This document shows positions 39,285-40,871 of a stretch of 40,871 bases of DNA, in pieces. The notes beneath the pieces were generated by a model. The model was not told the DNA's origin. It made no database searches and worked only from the letters and a program-made list of their open reading frames with translations. Position 1 is the first letter of the stretch. Each line of letters starts with the position of its first letter. Location of the stretch: IMG/VR virus record IMGVR_UViG_3300043449_001629, positions 1-40,871 of that record; one strand, given 5' to 3'. The DNA is from a virus. The position numbers and the translations under genes are program-made.

Positions 39285-39778
39285 CAACCTACTGTGATGT
39301 GCTGCCTCAGTTGCTTCATACCTTGTTAGATACAAAATACAACACACCCCGTACCTTTCGTCTGCCGACTACTAAGTAGTTTTTCTCGACCTGTGTCCAT
39401 TGTCCACAGACCAATAAAACTGCATACCAGCTCTTGCTTGCGAGGCTCGAACCAATACGCTACCCTTTCCCATACTAGATAGCAAGTTGGTTTCGTTGTG
39501 AGGTCAGCACCACCTGTTACTCTCCGTTTGCTTGCGTTACCTTTGCAGGCGCTTGAGCAAACGTTCTTTCCACAACACTTGCGTCACTATTACCTCTACC
39601 CGTTGGAAGTAAAGGCTGGATTTCTCCAGTGAGCAGGCTTGCTTAGATGGACCAATTGCTTGGCGCTAGTATGTAGGCATTCTAGCTTTGGGTGCATCAC
39701 TGCACTTATCCTAATGGGGCTAAGCCCCCAATTCCTACAGTAAAAACAACTTGCGTTGTCCTTACTGCTTATTTTGTT

Positions 39779-39807
39779 AATATACAGTCTCTACTAATTC
39801 GTGTCAA
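39779..39807 (-). promoter_or_regulatory. near-consensus sigma70 promoter for the large RNA
   Basis: TTGACA (39802-39807), 17 nt, TATATT (39779-39784). Predicted start about 39772. No gene begins before 39034, so this promoter supports a non-coding transcript. Confidence 0.8.
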
Positions 39808-39830
39808 CTTTTTTATAAACTTTTTTTAAA

Positions 39831-40067
39831 TTAATTTATCTGATAAACAGCAGTTCCGCAGGACGGCTTAATAACTGGGCTACGTTCCCAAGGACGAAGC
39901 CATCCCATATGCCATGTTCCTTGAACACAATACATTCCGCGATGAACCGGAACGGACCAATCGCCGTCAAATGGTGCATCCTGAACTGGATTGTAATATG
40001 TCCCATATGGTGCTGCGATTGCAGCGGTACTAATTAACATGCTTGCTATAATTAAAAACTTTTTCAT
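39831..40067 (-). CDS. small exported protein with a disulfide-capable pair
   Basis: 78 residues from ATG 40067 with a GAGA-type site upstream. Signal MKKFLIIASMLISTAAIA, then APYGTYYNPVQDAPFDGDWS. The mature part has two cysteines (GMYCVQGTW and KPSCGTAV) that could form one disulfide. It sits directly after tRNA-Ser and before the large RNA promoter. Function unknown; periplasmic or surface location likely. Confidence 0.7.
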   Translation of the reverse strand: MKKFLIIASMLISTAAIAAPYGTYYNPVQDAPFDGDWSVPVHRGMYCVQGTWHMGWLRPWERSPVIKPSCGTAVYQIN

Positions 40068-40083
40068 TATCATTCTCACATTA

Positions 40084-40167
40084 TGGCGGAGGGTAAAGGA
40101 ATCGAACCATCACCATTGCTGGGGCACGGTTTTCAAGACCGTTTGCACACCTTGTACGCTACCCTCC
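40084..40167 (-). tRNA. tRNA-Ser (anticodon TGA)
   Basis: Class II tRNA with encoded GCCA. Acceptor GGAGGGT/ACCCTCC, anticodon stem ACGGT/ACCGT with loop CTTGAAA (TGA), long variable arm CCCCA/TGGTG, and a T-arm with one mismatch. It starts 2 nt after the stop of the upstream gene, so it is co-transcribed with it. Confidence 0.9.
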
Positions 40168-40169
40168 AA

Positions 40170-40607
40170 TTACTTGTATTCGTAATTAACACTGGTTTTA
40201 TTTACTCTTAGCACTTTAGCTCCATTATTTGTATGAAAGCGGCTTGCTGTAAATGTTAGCGGGCTAAGTGTAATGAAACGTCCAATGTTTTTTCTATTCT
40301 CTTTTATATAGTCTTTTGCCTTAAAGAGCAACTTCTTTCCTGAGCCAGGTTTATAACTCCAGATTGTGTAAAATATTGCTATAGTAGCATTATTTGAAGA
40401 TATTAAGTCGTTTTCAGAAGAAGGAATAAAATCTTGATATGAAATACAAACTACTGCGGAAGGCTTTTCGTCTTCAATCAAGACCATTATTTCTTTATTG
40501 CCAATTATTCTTTCAATTTGATAAATGTCTTTACGTACAGGATCATCTTTTACTAACCACAAAAGAGGATCCTGTATATCGTTAACAACGTGTATCTTAC
40601 CAGCCAT
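40170..40607 (-). CDS. GNAT-like acetyltransferase domain protein
   Basis: 145 residues from ATG 40607, overlapping the end of the exported gene upstream by 11 bp. Strands MVLIEDEKPSAVVCISYQDF and ATIAIFYTIWSYKPGSGKKL then LFKAKDYIKENRK, then RFITLSPLTFTASRFHTNNG with a final strand ALxR-like (KVLRVNKTSVNYEY) follow the GNAT order, with the GSGKK loop in place of the acetyl-CoA P-loop. It resembles marine phage proteins of the same plan. Substrate unknown. Confidence 0.65.
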   Translation of the reverse strand: MAGKIHVVNDIQDPLLWLVKDDPVRKDIYQIERIIGNKEIMVLIEDEKPSAVVCISYQDFIPSSENDLISSNNATIAIFYTIWSYKPGSGKKLLFKAKDYIKENRKNIGRFITLSPLTFTASRFHTNNGAKVLRVNKTSVNYEYK

Positions 40608-40871
40608 AGTAGTTTGGGGGGTAGTAGTAAACTGGAGGAGCAGGGTAATAATATCTTGGAACAGGAGCATAATAGTATCCGCCGCCGTAATATGGATATG
40701 AGTTTGCAATAGCAGCACCAGCAAGTGCTCCAACAGCTAGTCCAGCAATAGCAGCACCAGCGGCTGCACCACCGTATCCGTATCCGCCATAATAACCGTA
40801 ACCATAACCACGATACCATGCATTAGCAGGACTTGCAAGCCCGATACTAATTGTGATAACTGCTAAAAATG
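40597..40871 (-). CDS. partial exported Gly/Tyr-rich protein with glycine zipper
   Basis: The 5' end lies beyond the window; about 91 residues are visible. It has the end of a signal peptide (FLAVITISIGLASPANA) followed by WYRGYGYGYYGGYGYGG, then a glycine-zipper-like stretch AAAGAAIAGLAVGALAGAAI that could cross or insert in a membrane, and a Tyr/Pro-rich tail (YYYAPVPRYYYPAPPVYYY). It resembles small exported proteins of Hyphomicrobiales. Its signal end and mature start match the 35741 protein. Confidence 0.65.
   Translation of the reverse strand, partial: FLAVITISIGLASPANAWYRGYGYGYYGGYGYGGAAAGAAIAGLAVGALAGAAIANSYPYYGGGYYYAPVPRYYYPAPPVYYYPPNYYGW

Larger units (their letters stand above)
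38855..39772 (-). ncRNA. large structured non-coding RNA (GOLLD/ROOL-like candidate)
   Basis: About 0.92 kb between a sigma70 promoter and an intrinsic terminator, without a credible gene. Hairpins read on the minus strand include a 13-bp stem with GCAA loop (39738-39767), GGGGC-TTA-GCCCC (39716-39728), GTGCA-GTGA-TGCAC (39692-39705), CTGGA-GAAA-TCCAG (39616-39629), CGTTTGCT/AGCAAACG (39525-39563), ACTAC-TTA-GTAGT (39368-39380), GCTTGA-AGC-GAAA-GCT (39144-39167), ACAGT/ACTGT (39081-39096), three copies of GCTCGCAAGGC, and a tRNA-like fold. Several GNRA loops imply tertiary contacts. GOLLD and ROOL are giant RNAs of phages found near tRNA genes; assignment to either is inference. Confidence 0.8.

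Noticed and set aside
38855-39772. tmRNA
   Set aside because: No Ala-type acceptor with G3-U70, no encoded CCA and no tag-peptide frame were found; the length is also well above tmRNA.
38855-39772. Group I or group II intron
   Set aside because: There is no interrupted gene on either side, and the element has its own promoter and terminator.
40170-40733. Longer 187-codon version of the GNAT-like gene
   Set aside because: The extra N-terminus runs out of frame through the exported-protein gene and has no ribosome site; ATG 40607 is used.

Overview
This window looks like part of a large T4-like (cyanophage/pelagiphage-type) myovirus genome. It is AT-rich, nearly all genes lie on the minus strand, and they are packed with short overlaps. 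T4-superfamily signatures include a gp44-type clamp-loader subunit, PhoH, a MazG-type pyrophosphohydrolase, a GroES/gp31-like co-chaperonin, a ClpA-type unfoldase, peptide deformylase, tail fibres with collagen-like and YHYH/Ig-like domains, NATAAATA late-promoter motifs and a set of tRNA genes. A host-type outer-membrane beta-barrel gene resembling the Omp25/RopB family of Hyphomicrobiales suggests an alphaproteobacterial host. That host assignment is inference.

Layout. 1-8.4 kb holds tail-fibre and virion-surface genes: tandem LamG-like proteins, a 1192-residue collagen/propeller protein and small adaptors. 8.4-19.2 kb is a replication, proteostasis and nucleotide block: ClpA, deformylase, DnaJ-like, PhoH (plus strand), clamp loader, MazG, GroES-like, a DnaE-palm fragment and conserved unknowns. 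19.2-25.9 kb is a second structural block containing a 1271-residue YHYH/Ig-like protein and two fibre proteins that share an N-terminal motif with other fibre genes. 25.9-31.4 kb holds a histone-H1-like AT-hook protein, UV-damage endonuclease, a glycosyltransferase-like ORF with no usable start codon, KDO-8-phosphate synthase, a QueD-like protein, a zinc-ribbon protein and a PTH2-like protein. 31.4-32.9 kb has tandem oxygenase-like paralogues. 33-40.9 kb is an accessory region: seven tRNA or tRNA-like loci, two HNH endonucleases, a ParB-like protein, the outer-membrane protein, and a battery of tiny exported or lipidated proteins, several of them under 60 codons.

The most striking element is a gene-free stretch at about 38855-39772. 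It has a near-consensus sigma70 promoter at one end, an intrinsic terminator with a GCAA loop at the other, and about ten perfect or near-perfect hairpins between them, many capped by GNRA loops, plus an embedded degenerate tRNA-like fold. It reads as a roughly 0.9-kb ornate non-coding RNA of the GOLLD/ROOL kind (giant structured RNAs found in phages near tRNA genes).

Regulation can be read from the sequence. Early-type promoters (TTGACA, 16-17 nt, TATAAT-like) precede several genes, and three sit exactly 6 nt before the start codon, implying leaderless mRNAs. Two others carry a perfect palindrome filling the -35/-10 spacer. Late-type elements (NATAAATA and a CTAAATA variant) precede structural genes and tRNAs, some inside inverted repeats. 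The two lone plus-strand genes phoH and the zinc-ribbon gene end at look-alike bidirectional terminators.
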